A stretch of DNA of 11,147 nt from Actinomycetes bacterium (GTDB taxonomy: Bacteria; Actinomycetota; Actinomycetes; Actinomycetales; Dermatophilaceae). The notes beneath the pieces are model-generated. The model saw only the letters and a program-made list of their open reading frames with translations, had not been told where the DNA came from and ran no database searches. This document shows, one piece after another, positions 1 through 8,362 of the stretch. The stretch covers positions 1 through 11,147 of the forward strand of contig JAEXXY010000159.1 of assembly GCA_023451855.1 (NCBI GenBank), read 5' to 3'. Each line of letters begins with the position of its first letter. Positions within the stretch are counted from its first letter, which is position 1. The translations under genes and the position numbers were made by a program.

Positions 1-440
1 CCTCGGAGGGGCAGGGCCTGGCCCGGCGCCTCCTCGCGGCGCTCGTCGCCGGCGACGCCGCGGGCGGCGACTCCCGCGGACGGCAGAGCGCCGCGGTGTA
101 CGCCGTCGAGCCGGGTGCGGGCTACGACGCGTCCGGCGTGCTGGCCGACCTGCGCGTCGACGACCACGCCGACCCCGTCACCGAGCTCGGCCGGCTCCTC
201 GACGAGTGGGAGATGTACTTCGGGCGGCCCGAGGACGTCCAGGCGCTCGCCGGGCCCCTCGCCGACGAGGTCGCCGACCGGCTCGCCCAGGCCGGGCATC
301 CGGTGGGCGACGGTGGCGCGCCCGACCTGCCCACCGCCCTCGCCGACTGGGCCGGCAACGCCAACTACGAGGCCCGGCTGAGCCCCGACGGCATCGACCG
401 CCGGGTGCTCGAGGCCCTGCGCGCCGCCACTGCGGGCTGA
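1..440 (+). CDS. DUF1028 family protein, C-terminal part (5' end outside window)
   Basis: The open frame enters from the left edge (first full codon at 3) and stops at 438-440, giving 145 visible codons. It begins inside the GDSRGRQSAAVYAV segment, which matches the conserved GGDxRGxQSAAxxV stretch near the end of DUF1028 proteins. The LRVDDHADPVTELGRLL segment that follows is also typical of that family. The last ~70 residues (L..W.GNAN.E.R......ID.RVL..L) resemble the small putative peptidoglycan-binding domain often joined to DUF1028. The family is placed in the Ntn-hydrolase clan, but no substrate is established and I assign none. The N-terminal nucleophile region is not visible, so activity cannot be judged. 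An internal GTG at 96 is not the real start, because homology continues upstream of it. In many actinobacteria tilS and hpt sit here, just before ftsH. The family call is from memory of motifs. Confidence 0.8.
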   Translation, partial: SEGQGLARRLLAALVAGDAAGGDSRGRQSAAVYAVEPGAGYDASGVLADLRVDDHADPVTELGRLLDEWEMYFGRPEDVQALAGPLADEVADRLAQAGHPVGDGGAPDLPTALADWAGNANYEARLSPDGIDRRVLEALRAATAG

Positions 441-556
441 CGCCGATCACACCCGGGTCCCGAACGGGTACGGGCTGGTTGGTCAGGCACCGGCCGGATG
501 CGGAACACTGGTAGTCCGCCGGACGTTGTGCCGGAGGACGAACTCACCGGACGAGC

Positions 557-589
557 AGGAGGACCGGGGCTGCCCAGCCCCGCACGTAC

Positions 590-592
<3 letters not shown>
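557..592 (+). promoter_or_regulatory. ftsH ribosome binding site separated from its ATG by a hairpin
   Basis: A perfect AGGAGG lies at 557-562, but the ATG is at 590-592, a 27-nt gap that is normally too long. Between them GGGGCT (566-571) and AGCCCC (576-581) form a perfect 6-bp stem with a GCCC loop. If it folds, the 16-nt stem-loop is looped out and the effective spacing falls to about 11 nt (563-565 plus 582-589). No ATG, GTG or TTG occurs in frame between the upstream stop at 512-514 and 590. The structure is seen in the sequence; its effect on translation is inferred. Confidence 0.55.
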
Positions 593-2695
<2,103 letters not shown>

Positions 2696-2697
2696 CG

Positions 2698-3270
2698 GTG
2701 GCGGTCGACCACGGGCGAGCCGAGGCGGCGGTCCGCGAGCTGCTCATCGCCGTCGGTGAGGACCCCGAGCGGGAGGGCCTGCGTGACACGCCGGGCCGCG
2801 TCGCACGGGCCTACGCCGAGATCTTCGCCGGCCTCGACCAGACGGCCGCGGGCGTCCTGAGCACGACCTTCTCCATCGACCACCAAGAGCTCGTCATCGT
2901 CCGCGACATCGAGCTCTACAGCACGTGCGAGCACCACCTCGTGCCCTTCCACGGGGTCGCCCACATCGGGTACATCCCGGACCAGCACGGCCGGGTGACC
3001 GGCCTGTCGAAGCTGGCCCGCCTCGTCGAGGTGTTCGCCCGGCGCCCGCAGGTGCAGGAGCGGCTGACCTCCCAGATCGCCGACTCGCTCGTCGAGTACC
3101 TCGACGTCCAGGGCGTCATCGTCGTCATCCAGGCCGAGCACCTCTGCATGTCGATGCGGGGCATCCGCAAGCCGGGCGCCTCGACGATCACCTCGGCCGT
3201 CCGCGGCCAGCTGCGCAACCCGGCCACTCGAGCAGAGGCCATGGCGCTCATGCTCGAGGGCAACAAGTGA
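2698..3270 (+). CDS. folE: GTP cyclohydrolase I (FolE)
   Basis: The enzyme converts GTP to 7,8-dihydroneopterin triphosphate, the first step of tetrahydrofolate synthesis, in the cytoplasm. The protein is 190 aa, the usual length for the type IA enzyme. Zinc ligands are visible: C77 and H80 in STCEHHLVPFHG and C150 in HLCMSMRGIRKPG. H79 and H148 match the catalytic histidines of the E. coli enzyme. The start is the GTG at 2698, two bases after the ftsH stop. The protein homology begins just inside it (AVRELLIAVGEDPEREGLRDTPGRVA), and the same frame upstream is only a shadow of ftsH. The ribosome binding site is weak (GAGAAGAG), which suggests coupling to ftsH translation. The last base triplet overlaps the folP start. 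Nothing is missing or odd in the active site. Confidence 0.97.
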   Translation: MAVDHGRAEAAVRELLIAVGEDPEREGLRDTPGRVARAYAEIFAGLDQTAAGVLSTTFSIDHQELVIVRDIELYSTCEHHLVPFHGVAHIGYIPDQHGRVTGLSKLARLVEVFARRPQVQERLTSQIADSLVEYLDVQGVIVVIQAEHLCMSMRGIRKPGASTITSAVRGQLRNPATRAEAMALMLEGNK

Positions 3271-4160
3271 GCGGCACCGACGCCGACCCGCGCGCCGGCA
3301 GTCCCGCCGAGGAGCTGCTGGCCGTCACCGACCGCACCCTCGTCATGGGGGTCGTCAACGTCACGCCCGACTCCTTCTCCGACGGCGGCGAGTGGTTCGA
3401 GCCCGAGGCGGCGATCGCGCACGGGCTCGAGGTGCTCGCTGCCGGGGCCGACGTCGTCGACGTCGGGGGCGAGTCGACGCGTCCGGGCGCCGAGCGTCCG
3501 TCGGTGGCCGAGGAGCTGCGTCGCGTCGTGCCCGTCATCGAGGCGCTGAGCCGACACGGTGCCGTCGTGTCCGTCGACACGATGCGCGCCGAGGTGGCCG
3601 CGGCGGCCGTCGAGGCCGGGGCTGCGATCGTCAACGACGTCTCCGGCGGCCTCGCCGACCCCGACATGGTGCCCCTCGTGGCGGGGGCCGGCTGGCCGTT
3701 CGTCGCAATGCACTGGCGCGGCCACAGCACCCAGATGCAGTCGCGGGCCGTGTACACCAACGTCGTCGGTGAGGTGCTGGACGAGCTCTCGGCCCGACGC
3801 GACGCGCTGCTCGAGGCCGGCATCGCGCCCGAGCGGCTCGTGCTCGACCCGGGCCTCGGGTTCGCCAAGACCGCCGAGCACAACTGGGCCCTCATGGCGG
3901 CGCTGCCGGTGCTGCACGGCCTCGGCCACCCGGTGCTGCTCGGCGCCTCGCGCAAGACGTTCCTCGGCCGGCTCGGCCGCGGCGCCGACGAGTCCCCGCG
4001 TCCGGCGGCCGAGCGCGACATCGAGTCCACCGCCACATCGGTCATGGCCGCCATGGCCGGGCTATGGTGCGTGCGCGTGCACGACGTCGCCTCGACGGTG
4101 CGTGCCCTCGCGGTCGTCCGGGCCACGCTCGACCACGTGCCCGACGACCTCACCGACTGA
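3267..4160 (+). CDS. folP: Dihydropteroate synthase (FolP)
   Basis: This enzyme joins 6-hydroxymethyl-7,8-dihydropterin diphosphate to 4-aminobenzoate to make dihydropteroate; it is the sulfonamide target. The 297-aa protein has the TIM-barrel signatures in order: MGVVNVTPDSFSDGG (27-41), GGESTRPGA (67-75), SVDTM (102-106), NDVSGG (123-128), DPGLGFAKT (194-202), GASRKTFLG (226-234) and RVHD (270-273). These cover the pterin and phosphate sites, and all key residues appear intact. The GTG start at 3267 overlaps the folE TGA in a GTGA, a common coupling arrangement in this window; the first ~20 residues are a poorly conserved extension. The stop at 4158-4160 lies inside a triple 8-bp repeat. 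Because folE, folP and folB/K are adjacent, this is the housekeeping biosynthetic copy and not the FolP2-type paralogue seen in some actinobacteria. Confidence 0.97.
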   Translation: MSGTDADPRAGSPAEELLAVTDRTLVMGVVNVTPDSFSDGGEWFEPEAAIAHGLEVLAAGADVVDVGGESTRPGAERPSVAEELRRVVPVIEALSRHGAVVSVDTMRAEVAAAAVEAGAAIVNDVSGGLADPDMVPLVAGAGWPFVAMHWRGHSTQMQSRAVYTNVVGEVLDELSARRDALLEAGIAPERLVLDPGLGFAKTAEHNWALMAALPVLHGLGHPVLLGASRKTFLGRLGRGADESPRPAAERDIESTATSVMAAMAGLWCVRVHDVASTVRALAVVRATLDHVPDDLTD

Positions 4161-4175
4161 CCGACTGACCGACTG
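4152..4175 (+). repeat. Three perfect copies of ACCGACTG across the folP stop
   Basis: ACCGACTG is present at 4152-4159, 4160-4167 and 4168-4175. The first junction forms the folP TGA (4158-4160), and the second gives a TGA at 4166-4168 in another frame. Slippage here would change only the short gap before the next gene, or the last residues of FolP. Confidence 0.9.
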
Positions 4176-4206
4176 CCCCCACTACACCGACGGAGGAACC
4201 CGACCG

Positions 4207-5094
4207 ATGCCCGACCGGATCGTGCTGCAGGGAGTGACGGCGCGCGGCCACCACGGAGTGCTCGAGGCCGAGAAGCGCGACGGCCAGACATTCCTCGTCG
4301 ACGTGACGATGATGCTCGACCTCGAGCCGGCCGGGCGCACGGACGAGCTCAGGGCGACGGTCAACTACGCGGAGGTCGCCGCCGACGTCGTGGCACGCAT
4401 CACCGGGCCGTCCTTCGACCTCATCGAGCGCCTCGCCGAGGTCATCGCCGACGACGTCCTGCGCCACGACCTCATCCACACCGTCGAGGTCGTCGTGCAC
4501 AAGCCCGAGGCGCCCGTCGGTCACCCGTTCACCGACGTGCAGGTGAAGGTCACCCGGACGAACGCCGCGCACGTCGTCATCGCGCTCGGCGCCAATCTCG
4601 GCGACCGCGCCCACACGCTGACCGACGCCGTCGCAGCGCTCACCTCGCTGCCCGGCCTCACCGTCACCGGGGTGTCCGACATCGTCGCCACCGACCCGGT
4701 CGGCGGTCCGGACCAGCCGGAGTTCCTCAACGCCGTCGTCGTCGGGCGCTCCCTGCTGCACCCGACCGACCTGCTCGCCGAGCTGCACCGCATCGAGGCC
4801 GACCACGGCCGGGCCCGCGACGTCCGCTGGGGTGCACGGACGCTCGACCTCGACCTCGTCCAGTACGGCCGGCCGGGCGGCCACCGCGAGGTCGTCAGGG
4901 ACGACGCGCGGCTCACGCTGCCGCATCCCCGCGCGCACGAGCGGGCGTTCGTCCTCGTGCCCTGGCTCGACGTCGACCCCCGCGCCGCGCTGCGGGTCGG
5001 CGAGGGCCGGGACGGCATCCAGGCCGTCGGCGACCTGCTTGCTGGCCTCGACTGCTCGGGCGTGCGGCCCGGGCCCAGGTGGGAGCAGCTGTGA
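4207..5094 (+). CDS. folBK: Bifunctional dihydroneopterin aldolase / HPPK (FolB-FolK fusion)
   Basis: One 295-codon frame encodes two consecutive folate enzymes. Residues 1-~118 are dihydroneopterin aldolase: GHHGVLEAEKRDGQ (14-27) with the substrate-binding Glu region, NYAEV (53-57), LIERLAE (72-78) and the catalytic Lys in HKPEA (98-102). Residues ~122-295 are 6-hydroxymethyl-7,8-dihydropterin pyrophosphokinase: ALGANLGDR (126-134), RWGARTLDLDLV (207-218) with Mg-binding D214 and D216, and LPHPRAHERAFVLVPW (238-253). The FolB barrel strand VKVTR is followed after only 4-5 residues by the first FolK strand, so there is almost no linker and no stop or frameshift between the domains. The ATG at 4207 has a clear GGAGG (4192-4196) 10 nt upstream, the best ribosome binding site in the folate cassette. 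The pathway order folE-folP-folBK points to one operon supplying dihydropteroate. Such fusions are known in actinobacteria. Confidence 0.95.
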   Translation: MPDRIVLQGVTARGHHGVLEAEKRDGQTFLVDVTMMLDLEPAGRTDELRATVNYAEVAADVVARITGPSFDLIERLAEVIADDVLRHDLIHTVEVVVHKPEAPVGHPFTDVQVKVTRTNAAHVVIALGANLGDRAHTLTDAVAALTSLPGLTVTGVSDIVATDPVGGPDQPEFLNAVVVGRSLLHPTDLLAELHRIEADHGRARDVRWGARTLDLDLVQYGRPGGHREVVRDDARLTLPHPRAHERAFVLVPWLDVDPRAALRVGEGRDGIQAVGDLLAGLDCSGVRPGPRWEQL

Positions 5095-5600
5095 GACCGC
5101 ATTCCGGCATCCGCGTCCCGGCCCTGGTGCTGACCGGGCTCGTCGTCACGGTCCTGGCCTGGCTCGGGCTGCGCTCGGTCGCCGGCGGGGGCCACGGGCT
5201 GCCGGACCCCGGATGGTTCGGCCTCGTCGCGATGCTCTTCCTCGCGGGCGGCCTCGTCGTGGCCGGGTGGCAGGTGCGCAAGGTCCGCGACGGCCTCGCC
5301 CAGCCGCACGTGACGCCGCTGCGCGCGGCGCGCACCCTCGTGCTCGGGCAGGCAGGCGCACTCACCGGCGCCGCCCTCGTCGGCTGGTACGTGGCCAACG
5401 TGCTCGTGCTGCTGCCCGACGCCGATGTCCAGTCCCAGCGCGACCGCATCTGGCCGTTCGTCGCGCACGTCGTCGTCGCCCTGCTCCTGTGCGCCTCCGG
5501 GATGCTCGTGCAGCGCTGGTGCCGACTTCGTCCGGGTGACGAGGACGACGAGGCCCGAAACGGTCGTGATCCGCGCAACGGCCGCGACCCCGGCACCTGA
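5091..5600 (+). CDS. DUF3180 family membrane protein
   Basis: This is a 169-aa integral membrane protein with four predicted helices at about 9-28, 41-60, 82-107 and 121-142, and a hydrophilic acidic tail. The stretch TPLRAARTLVLGQAGALTG (75-93) matches the conserved core of DUF3180, a family that sits after folK in many actinobacteria; its function is unknown. The GTG at 5091 overlaps the folBK TGA as GTGA, with GGGAG a few bases before it. The resulting MRPHSG N terminus fits the family, so I prefer it to the GTG at 5079, which would add four residues. The C terminus carries an imperfect duplication, NGRDP-R-NGRDP (157-167). Its place as last gene of the folate cassette suggests co-transcription, but a role in folate metabolism is not shown. 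Confidence 0.88.
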   Translation: MRPHSGIRVPALVLTGLVVTVLAWLGLRSVAGGGHGLPDPGWFGLVAMLFLAGGLVVAGWQVRKVRDGLAQPHVTPLRAARTLVLGQAGALTGAALVGWYVANVLVLLPDADVQSQRDRIWPFVAHVVVALLLCASGMLVQRWCRLRPGDEDDEARNGRDPRNGRDPGT

Positions 5601-5617
5601 TCCGCTCGGCCAGGCAA

Positions 5618-5772
5618 CCTGCGTCACTGCTGCGTCCGGCGCAGCACTGACGTAGCGCGCGGGGGAGGTGTCCCGGAGCGCTTGCCTGTTCGCCCCTGCG
5701 TCACTGCTGCGTCCGGCGCAGCACTGACGTAGCGCCCGGGGGGAGGTGTCCCGGAGCGCTCGCCTGTTCGCC
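5618..5772. repeat. Two tandem 77/78-bp units, each with two inverted repeats
   Basis: The segment CCTGCGTCACTGCTGCGTCC begins at 5618, 5695 and 5773. Units 5618-5694 and 5695-5772 are almost identical; they differ by one G/C change and one extra G near 5659/5736-5745, and one T/C change at 5683/5761. In each unit a long hairpin pairs 5619-5634 with 5640-5655 (and 5696-5711 with 5717-5732), with a C/C mismatch, a G/T pair and a TCCGG loop. A second hairpin in unit 2 pairs AGCGC+CCGGG (5731-5740) with CCCGG+GCGCT (5750-5760) around one bulged A; it is weaker in unit 1. No coding frame fits. The array lies between the folate cassette and a + strand lipoprotein gene, so it may end transcription or be a REP/BIME-like element. 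Confidence 0.85.
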
Positions 5773-5811
5773 CCTGCGTCACTGCTGCGTCCTGTGCAGC
5801 AGTGACGCAGG
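5773..5811. terminator. Perfect 16-bp hairpin closing the repeat array
   Basis: CCTGCGTCACTGCTGC (5773-5788) is the exact reverse complement of GCAGCAGTGACGCAGG (5796-5811), with a 7-nt spacer. It is a third, diverged partial copy of the 77-bp unit in which the mismatches of units 1 and 2 are absent. It has no T tract. It could act as a structured terminator for the folate cassette, but a mobile REP-like origin is equally possible. Confidence 0.5.
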
Positions 5812-5905
5812 TTCGGTGGTGGCCAGGGCGACGCGGTCGGTGCAGCCGCCTCGGGTCGAGCGCATTGGCGTGCAACGATGCCGGCGTCTGTGGTGTCCTT
5901 CGGTC

Positions 5906-6853
5906 ATGGGAGCACCCAGCCTCGTGGGCAGTGTCGTCGCCGTGGTGACCGCGCTCGTCCTCGCTGCGTGCAGTTCGCCGACGGTCTCGGGCGTCGGCGA
6001 CGGCGCGACCGACCTTCCTGCGCGCGGACTCACAACACTGTCGGTGGCCCCGGCCCCGGCGTGGTTCAGGGATCGCGCGGACGACGTCGCGGCGGCCGTT
6101 CGACAGGCCGGACTGCCCTCGAGGCCGACAGGTCTGGTCCTCGTGTCGCCGTGGGACGCTGAAGCTGCCTTCGACACCGTGGACCAGAAGGAGGCGTGGA
6201 ACGCCGGGCGCGTCGAGGTGTCTGACTCGGTGACGCCGGACCGTGAGTCGGCCGCCACCATGACGCTGCCGGGAGGGGCGGCCCGGCGGGTCGGAACCAT
6301 CGGCGTCCGGGCCGCTCTGCAGCGGGCGTTCGCGGGTGCCAGCGGCACGTGTGGACTCTCGGTGCCCGCCGACCGCTGCCGGCTCCAGGTGACCGCCGCG
6401 CGGTTGTCGCAGGCCCGGGTCACGACCGACCGCGGCGGCGCGACGGTCCCGGCCTGGGAGCTGACGGTGCGCGGACTGGCACGGCACCCGCTCGTCGTGG
6501 CGACGGCGCCAGACGTCCTCGCTCCTGCGCCACGGCCGTCCGCACCTCCCGGCCTCGGCGACTCGCCCGGGGGGCTGATGAGCGTCGGTCTCCTGAGGGC
6601 GGTCCACGGGGCGACCCTTGACGTGACGATCTTCCACGGGGAGTGCGAGGTCGACCCACGCGTCAACGTGGTCGAGGCGCACGACCTCGTGGTCGTCGGC
6701 GGCTCCTACGACGAGCCGCCGGCGGGCACCGTCTGCACCGGAGTCGGCCTGATGACACCCGCGACGGTCCGGCTCTCGCAGCCGCTCGGGAACCGACCGG
6801 TCATCGACGTGGTGAGCGGCACACCCCGGTACGTCGGCGTCCCGGCCTACTGA
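5906..6853 (+). CDS. Hypothetical lipoprotein
   Basis: This is a 315-aa secreted lipoprotein of unknown function. Residues 4-21 are hydrophobic and end in a lipobox, L19-A20-A21-C22, followed by a Ser-Pro-Thr-rich start of the mature chain. Four further cysteines (149, 158, 247, 277) could form two disulfides. The segments TVPAWELTV (180-188) and VRLSQPLGNRPVIDVVSG (288-305) resemble patterns I recall in uncharacterised actinobacterial exported proteins, so the family is probably widespread but unstudied. The start is uncertain: the ATG at 5906 has no Shine-Dalgarno and gives a signal peptide without Arg/Lys. A GTG at 5870 would add MQRCRRLWCPSV and a positively charged n-region (327 aa). The frame stays open to a GTG at 5816. 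It lies alone after the repeat array, and its stop sits in a palindrome shared with the opposing gene. Confidence 0.8.
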   Translation: MGAPSLVGSVVAVVTALVLAACSSPTVSGVGDGATDLPARGLTTLSVAPAPAWFRDRADDVAAAVRQAGLPSRPTGLVLVSPWDAEAAFDTVDQKEAWNAGRVEVSDSVTPDRESAATMTLPGGAARRVGTIGVRAALQRAFAGASGTCGLSVPADRCRLQVTAARLSQARVTTDRGGATVPAWELTVRGLARHPLVVATAPDVLAPAPRPSAPPGLGDSPGGLMSVGLLRAVHGATLDVTIFHGECEVDPRVNVVEAHDLVVVGGSYDEPPAGTVCTGVGLMTPATVRLSQPLGNRPVIDVVSGTPRYVGVPAY

Positions 6854-6867
6854 CCGTCAGCGGTCAG
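6850..6867. terminator. Palindrome containing both convergent stop codons
   Basis: CTGACCG (6850-6856) and CGGTCAG (6861-6867) form a perfect 7-bp inverted repeat around TCAG. The left arm holds the TGA (6851-6853) of the + strand lipoprotein. The right arm holds, on the minus strand, the TGA (6866-6864) of the opposing small lipoprotein. No T tract follows on either side. A bidirectional terminator is a reasonable inference. Confidence 0.45.
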
Positions 6868-7163
6868 GGCCTGGTCGACAGGACGGGCGGCCGCGTCGTC
6901 GTGGGGAACACCGGCGTGATCGTCGAGGTCGTGGCCTTCGTGGCCTTCGTGGCCTTCGTCGCGCTCGTGCGCGGCGGACCGGGTGGCCCGTCGGGCGTCG
7001 TCGTGCGGGCCGGCCACGGCGGCGGGATCGTGTCGACGGTGTCCTCGTCCGAGCACGCGGCCGCGAGCGTCACCGACGCCGTGATGACGGCGACGGCAGC
7101 GGCGCGTACCCACGTGTCACGCCCGACGCGTCGACGCGTCCCGGTGCCCACGCGCCCGCTCAC
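6864..7163 (-). CDS. Small putative lipoprotein downstream of nuoD
   Basis: A 99-codon frame starts at a GTG (7163-7161) that overlaps the nuoD TGA as GTGA, as in the folate cassette. The protein has an Arg-rich n-region (residues 4-20), a hydrophobic stretch (about 20-36: VRAAAVAVITASVTLAAA) and Cys37 preceded by Ala-Ala-Ala. This is a plausible lipobox, though -3 is Ala instead of the usual Leu. The mature part is acidic at first (SDEDTVDT), then Thr/Pro-rich with ATKATKAT from a 9-bp triple repeat (6931-6957), as in cell-wall-spanning linkers. There is no folded domain and no known family. A second in-frame GTG lies six codons into the frame. The 10-bp gap to the convergent stop and the signal-peptide-like N terminus support a real gene, but with GC-rich DNA a chance frame cannot be excluded. 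Confidence 0.5.
   Translation of the reverse strand: MSGRVGTGTRRRVGRDTWVRAAAVAVITASVTLAAACSDEDTVDTIPPPWPARTTTPDGPPGPPRTSATKATKATKATTSTITPVFPTTTRPPVLSTRP
6931..6957. repeat. Triple 9-bp tandem repeat GTGGCCTTC
   Basis: GTGGCCTTC occurs three times without change at 6931-6939, 6940-6948 and 6949-6957. On the minus strand it encodes the ATK-ATK-ATK stretch of the small putative lipoprotein, so copy-number changes keep the frame. Confidence 0.9.
7125..7140. repeat. 16-bp perfect palindrome
   Basis: GACGCGTCGACGCGTC is identical to its reverse complement with no spacer. It lies inside the n-region codons of the small putative lipoprotein, about 20 bp past the nuoD stop. It may be coincidental in this GC-rich DNA or a protein-binding site. 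Confidence 0.5.
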
Positions 7164-8362
7164 TTGTCCACGTCGCCGACGACGAAGAACATCGAGCCGA
7201 GGATGGCGACCATGTCGGCGATGAGCTGGCCAGGGAGCATCTCGGCCAGCACCGAGACGTTGTTGAAGGAGGCCGAGCGCAGCTTGAGCCGCCACGGCGT
7301 CTTCTCGCCGCGGGACACGAGGTAGTAGCCGTTGAACCCGAGCGGGTTCTCGGTGGCGCAGTACACCTGCCCCTCCGGCACCTTGAGCACCTTGGGCAGC
7401 TTGACGTTGATCGGCCCCTGCGGCAGCGCGACGAGCCGGTCGAGGCACGCCTCGGCGAGGTCGAGCGAGACGTGCACCTGCTCGAGGAGCACCTCGAGCC
7501 GCGCCAGGCAGTCGCCGGCGGTACGGGTGACCACGCGTCCGGGGCCGCCATCGCCGAAGATCTCGCCGTAGGCGAGGTAGGGGGTGTCGCGGCGCAGGTC
7601 GACGTCGACGCCGCTCGCGCGGGCGATCGGCCCGGAGACGCCGTAGGCGAGGGCGGTCTCACGCGGGAGCACCCCCACGCCGCGGGTGCGGCCCTCGAGG
7701 ATCTCGTTGCCGACGACGAGCCGCTCGAGCGCGGGCAGGCGGCGGCGGACGCTGTCGACGGCGTGACCGGCGCGGCCGAGCCAGCCGGCCGGGAGATCCT
7801 CCTTGAGGCCGCCGACGCGGTTGAACATGAAGTGCATCCGCCCGCCCGACACCTCCTCCATGACCGCCTGGAGCTCCTCGCGCTCGCGGAACGCGTGGAA
7901 GACCGGAGTGATAGCGCCGAGCTCGAGGGGGTAGGAGCCGAGGAACATCAGGTGGTTGAGCACCCGGTTGAGCTCGGCGAGGAGCATGCGGGCCCAGACG
8001 GCGCGCTGGGGCACCTCCATGCCGAGCATGTGCTCGACGCCGAGCACCACGCCCAGCTCGTTGGAGAACGCCGAGAGCCAGTCGTGGCGGTTGGCCAGCA
8101 CGATGATCTGGCGGTAGTCGCGCACCTCGAAGAGCTTCTCGGCGCCGCGGTGCATGTAGCCGATGATCGGCTCGGCCGTGACGATCCGCTCGCCGTCGAC
8201 GACGATGCGCAGCCGCAGGACGCCGTGCGTCGCGGGGTGCTGCGGGCCGATGTTGAGGACCATGTCGGCGGTGGCGAGGCCACCGGCCCCGACGCCGACG
8301 GTCAGGGCCTGGCGGCGCGTCGGGGCCGTGGTCGTGCCGGGGGCGTCGGACGCGGGGGCCAT
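7160..8362 (-). CDS. nuoD: Stand-alone NADH-quinone oxidoreductase subunit D (NuoD-like)
   Basis: This 400-aa protein belongs to the 49-kDa/NuoD family, which forms part of the quinone site next to Fe-S cluster N2 at the cytoplasmic face of complex I. Motifs are GPQHPATHG (39-47, with the quinone-site His46), IGYMHRGAEKLFE (67-79), ELNRVLNHL (130-138), FREREELQAVMEE (158-170), NRVGGLKEDLP (181-191), SGPIARASGVD (243-253) and the C-terminal MVAILGS...VVGDVDK. No other nuo gene is nearby, so it is an orphan copy of the type I recall as NuoD2 in Streptomyces-like genomes. The residue at the conserved quinone-binding Tyr (usual context DYL) is Trp95 (HDWLSAF). The ATG at 8362 has no Shine-Dalgarno but a CATACT -10-like hexamer 7 nt upstream, suggesting a leaderless mRNA. 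Its 3' end overlaps a small lipoprotein frame by 4 nt. Partner subunits are unknown. Confidence 0.93.
   Translation of the reverse strand: MAPASDAPGTTTAPTRRQALTVGVGAGGLATADMVLNIGPQHPATHGVLRLRIVVDGERIVTAEPIIGYMHRGAEKLFEVRDYRQIIVLANRHDWLSAFSNELGVVLGVEHMLGMEVPQRAVWARMLLAELNRVLNHLMFLGSYPLELGAITPVFHAFREREELQAVMEEVSGGRMHFMFNRVGGLKEDLPAGWLGRAGHAVDSVRRRLPALERLVVGNEILEGRTRGVGVLPRETALAYGVSGPIARASGVDVDLRRDTPYLAYGEIFGDGGPGRVVTRTAGDCLARLEVLLEQVHVSLDLAEACLDRLVALPQGPINVKLPKVLKVPEGQVYCATENPLGFNGYYLVSRGEKTPWRLKLRSASFNNVSVLAEMLPGQLIADMVAILGSMFFVVGDVDK

Noticed and set aside
479..509. Possible ftsH promoter (TTGGTC 479-484, AACACT 504-509)
   Set aside because: The 19-bp spacing is long and the hexamers match poorly; the promoter is probably in this gap but I cannot place it.
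3559..4206. Upstream in-frame extension of the FolB-FolK protein inside folP
   Set aside because: It is an out-of-frame reading of folP, and the ATG at 4207 has a good ribosome binding site and the family N terminus.
5618..5811. Possible CRISPR array, because a 20-bp segment recurs three times at ~77 bp
   Set aside because: The intervening sequences are also repeated and not unique, spacing is too long and no cas gene is present.
5865..5878. Possible promoter elements (TTGGCG, AACGAT) before the + strand lipoprotein
   Set aside because: The elements are too close together to act as a -35/-10 pair and the match is weak.
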